Program-made: the position numbers and the translations under genes | Source: an uncultured Eubacteriales bacterium | GTDB lineage: Bacteria; Bacillota; Clostridia; Oscillospirales; Oscillospiraceae | DNA: 6,595 nt | Assembly (NCBI GenBank): GCA_902496595.1 | Contig: CABVBV010000118.1 | Span: 1 to 6,595 of the forward strand | Direction: 5' to 3' | The notes under the pieces: model-generated | The model's database searches: none | The model's input: the letters and a program-made list of their open reading frames with translations, nothing else | Told to the model about the DNA's origin: nothing | Shown here: piece by piece, positions 5,602 through 6,595 of the stretch | Position numbering within the stretch: position 1 is the stretch's first letter | Layout of the letters: each line of letters starts with the position of its first letter

Positions 5602-6528
5602 TTATTCCCTGCTGTCCCGGACTTCGAGCGCGGAGCAGAGCATCTGGGCCGCGTCCGCCCTTGTGAGGGTGTCGGTATACCTTGAGGAGAAGGTGAGAAC
5701 TCCGCAGGCAGTGAGGTTGGCCGTGGCCTGGCTGGCCCAGGCCGGGACGAGCCCGTCAAAGGCTGCAGTGGGCACATCGGTGACGCCGAGTACGTTGTTG
5801 AGCATCACCGCCGCCTCCTGAACGGTTATCGAGTCGCCGGAGCTGAAAACCGCCTCGCCATCGGCTTCGGTGCCGCTTATCACCCCGTCCATGAGCGCCG
5901 TGGCGACGTAACGCTTCTGCCAGACCGGGATAGCCTCGTCATCAGAGAAGCCTGTGGCGGCAACGGCGGTGAGAAGGTCATTTCCGCCGAGCTCCATGCA
6001 CATGGCGAGGAACTCACCGCGGGTCACGTCCCTGTCGGGCTCGAAGACGTAGCTGCCGCCGAGCTGAGAGCCGACGAAGATGCCCTCCTCGGCGAGCATG
6101 GTCGCGGCATACTGGCTCGGGTCTCCGGTGAGGTCGGAGTAGGTCGTGCGGGTCTTCTGCTTTTCGATGCGGATGATGACTGTGGCCTCCTGGGAGCTGT
6201 TGCCCTCGGAGTCCGTGGCCTTGTAGCCGAAGTAGTCGCGCCCCTTGCGGTTGGTGTCGGGCGTGTAGACGAAGCGGCCGTCATCTGTGAGTTCGATCTC
6301 GCCCTTGGTTGGCTCGGTGGTGACGGAGAAGGTGAGCGTGTCTCCGTCCGGGTCAACCGCTGTGAGCCTGCCTCCGACGGATACGTTGCGATAGGTCGTG
6401 ATCTCGAGATTCTGTGCCACCGGCGCGTCGCCCTCCGCGTGAGCGGGCAGCATGGGCGCCAGCGCGGTGAAAGCAAGCGCCGCAGTGAGCAGCGCGGCGC
6501 AGAGCGCAAGTCCCTTGCGTGTGTACAT
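5602..6528 (-). CDS. Secreted SLH-domain surface protein with one cadherin/Ig-like domain
   Basis: The 308-residue preprotein begins with a clear signal peptide: basic MYTRKG, a hydrophobic stretch at about 7-24, and a likely signal peptidase I site after AHA31. Residues about 35-122 form a cadherin/Ig-like bacterial domain (VDPDGDTLTFSV, GRFVYTPDTNRKGRDYFGYKATDSEG), of the type found in tandem in adhesins and usually calcium-associated. Three SLH repeats follow at about 130-180, 194-248 and 257-305; such repeats bind secondary cell-wall polymers and tether proteins to the envelope. The usual ITRAE motif reads VTRGE in repeat 1, ITVQE in repeat 2 and LTRAD in repeat 3, so repeat 2 has lost the arginine. 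There is no LPXTG motif or C-terminal membrane anchor. I chose the ATG at 6528 because GGGAGGAA precedes it at good spacing and it begins the signal peptide; an upstream GTG at 6570 would add 14 non-signal residues and lacks such a site. The ligand and role beyond wall attachment are unknown. Confidence 0.87.
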   Translation of the reverse strand: MYTRKGLALCAALLTAALAFTALAPMLPAHAEGDAPVAQNLEITTYRNVSVGGRLTAVDPDGDTLTFSVTTEPTKGEIELTDDGRFVYTPDTNRKGRDYFGYKATDSEGNSSQEATVIIRIEKQKTRTTYSDLTGDPSQYAATMLAEEGIFVGSQLGGSYVFEPDRDVTRGEFLAMCMELGGNDLLTAVAATGFSDDEAIPVWQKRYVATALMDGVISGTEADGEAVFSSGDSITVQEAAVMLNNVLGVTDVPTAAFDGLVPAWASQATANLTACGVLTFSSRYTDTLTRADAAQMLCSALEVRDSRE

Positions 6529-6533
6529 AAAAA

Positions 6534-6578
6534 TTCCTCCCGTGCTCTGAAATGTGTCCTTATTTTGCACGGGAGGAA
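6534..6578 (-). promoter_or_regulatory. Leader hairpin that buries the RBS and ends in a U5 run (attenuator or translational switch candidate)
   Basis: TTCCTCCCGTGC (6534-6545 on the plus strand) and GCACGGGAGGAA (6567-6578) are perfect 12-nt reverse complements with a 21-nt loop. Read on the minus strand, the 3' arm contains the GGGAGGAA ribosome binding site of the surface-protein gene, and the stem is followed directly by TTTTT and then ATG. The folded leader would therefore hide the ribosome binding site and would also resemble an intrinsic terminator. Only 17 nt of upstream leader lie in the window, so a sensor domain, promoter or anti-terminator arm cannot be seen. If transcription starts inside the repeat, the hairpin would not form and the repeat could be an operator instead. 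Confidence 0.6.
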
Positions 6579-6595
6579 ATGTTTTATTCTCTTGT

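Noticed and set aside
6546..6566. Resemblance of the hairpin loop (AAAATAAGGA on the minus strand) to the tail of a preQ1-I riboswitch
   Set aside because: The short A-rich match is not backed by the required G/C-rich stem and pseudoknot within the window, and the gene is a surface protein rather than a queuosine gene.
6529..6570. An N-terminal extension of the surface protein from a GTG at 6570
   Set aside because: It would place 14 polar residues before the signal peptide and has no good ribosome binding site, whereas the ATG at 6528 has GGGAGGAA at suitable spacing.

Overview
The window looks like chromosomal core or near-core sequence from a fairly GC-rich member of the Clostridia, plausibly an Oscillospiraceae-type gut anaerobe. 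The evidence is a Mini-III ribonuclease, a Firmicute-style RqcH, strong AGGAGG-type ribosome binding sites, an SLH-domain surface protein, and the combination of high GC with frequent AUA and AGG/AGA codons. The genus cannot be fixed from the sequence. No transposase, integrase, tRNA, rRNA or CRISPR array was seen.

Layout. (1) Positions 1-2220 are the end of a tightly packed plus-strand operon: the last 31 codons of an unrecognised protein, Mini-III (mrnC, 23S rRNA maturation) and rqcH (ribosome-associated quality control). Mini-III and rqcH overlap by 11 nt. The operon ends in a perfect 21-bp hairpin that begins inside the rqcH stop codon. (2) Positions 2221-4943 start with a short AT-rich intergenic stretch carrying a near-consensus sigma-A promoter. 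It drives a large 857-residue protein built from a RecA/KaiC-like domain without a P-loop, a PEP-synthase/PPDK-type ATP-grasp domain with its key residues intact, and a C-terminal domain with a PGR-G-SSPELGVP motif. The swivelling phosphohistidine domain and PEP/pyruvate barrel of true PEP synthases are absent. (3) Positions 4933-5536 hold a second promoter, lying across the end of that gene, and an HD-superfamily hydrolase. (4) A 17-bp hairpin at 5559-5597 separates this gene from a convergent minus-strand gene (5602-6528). That gene encodes a secreted protein with one cadherin/Ig-like domain and three SLH repeats. Its ribosome binding site is buried in a 12-bp hairpin followed directly by five Us.

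The most interesting items are the PPDK-like protein that lacks its phosphotransfer parts and sits beside an HD hydrolase, the attenuator-like leader hairpin of the surface protein, and the two intergenic hairpins. These two share a 10-nt base and an identical GAGAA loop but have different, internally compensated middles, so they look like copies of one repeat family. RqcH also carries Glu-Arg where the characterised enzymes have Asp-Arg. Family assignments are from memory of motifs; no database search was run.
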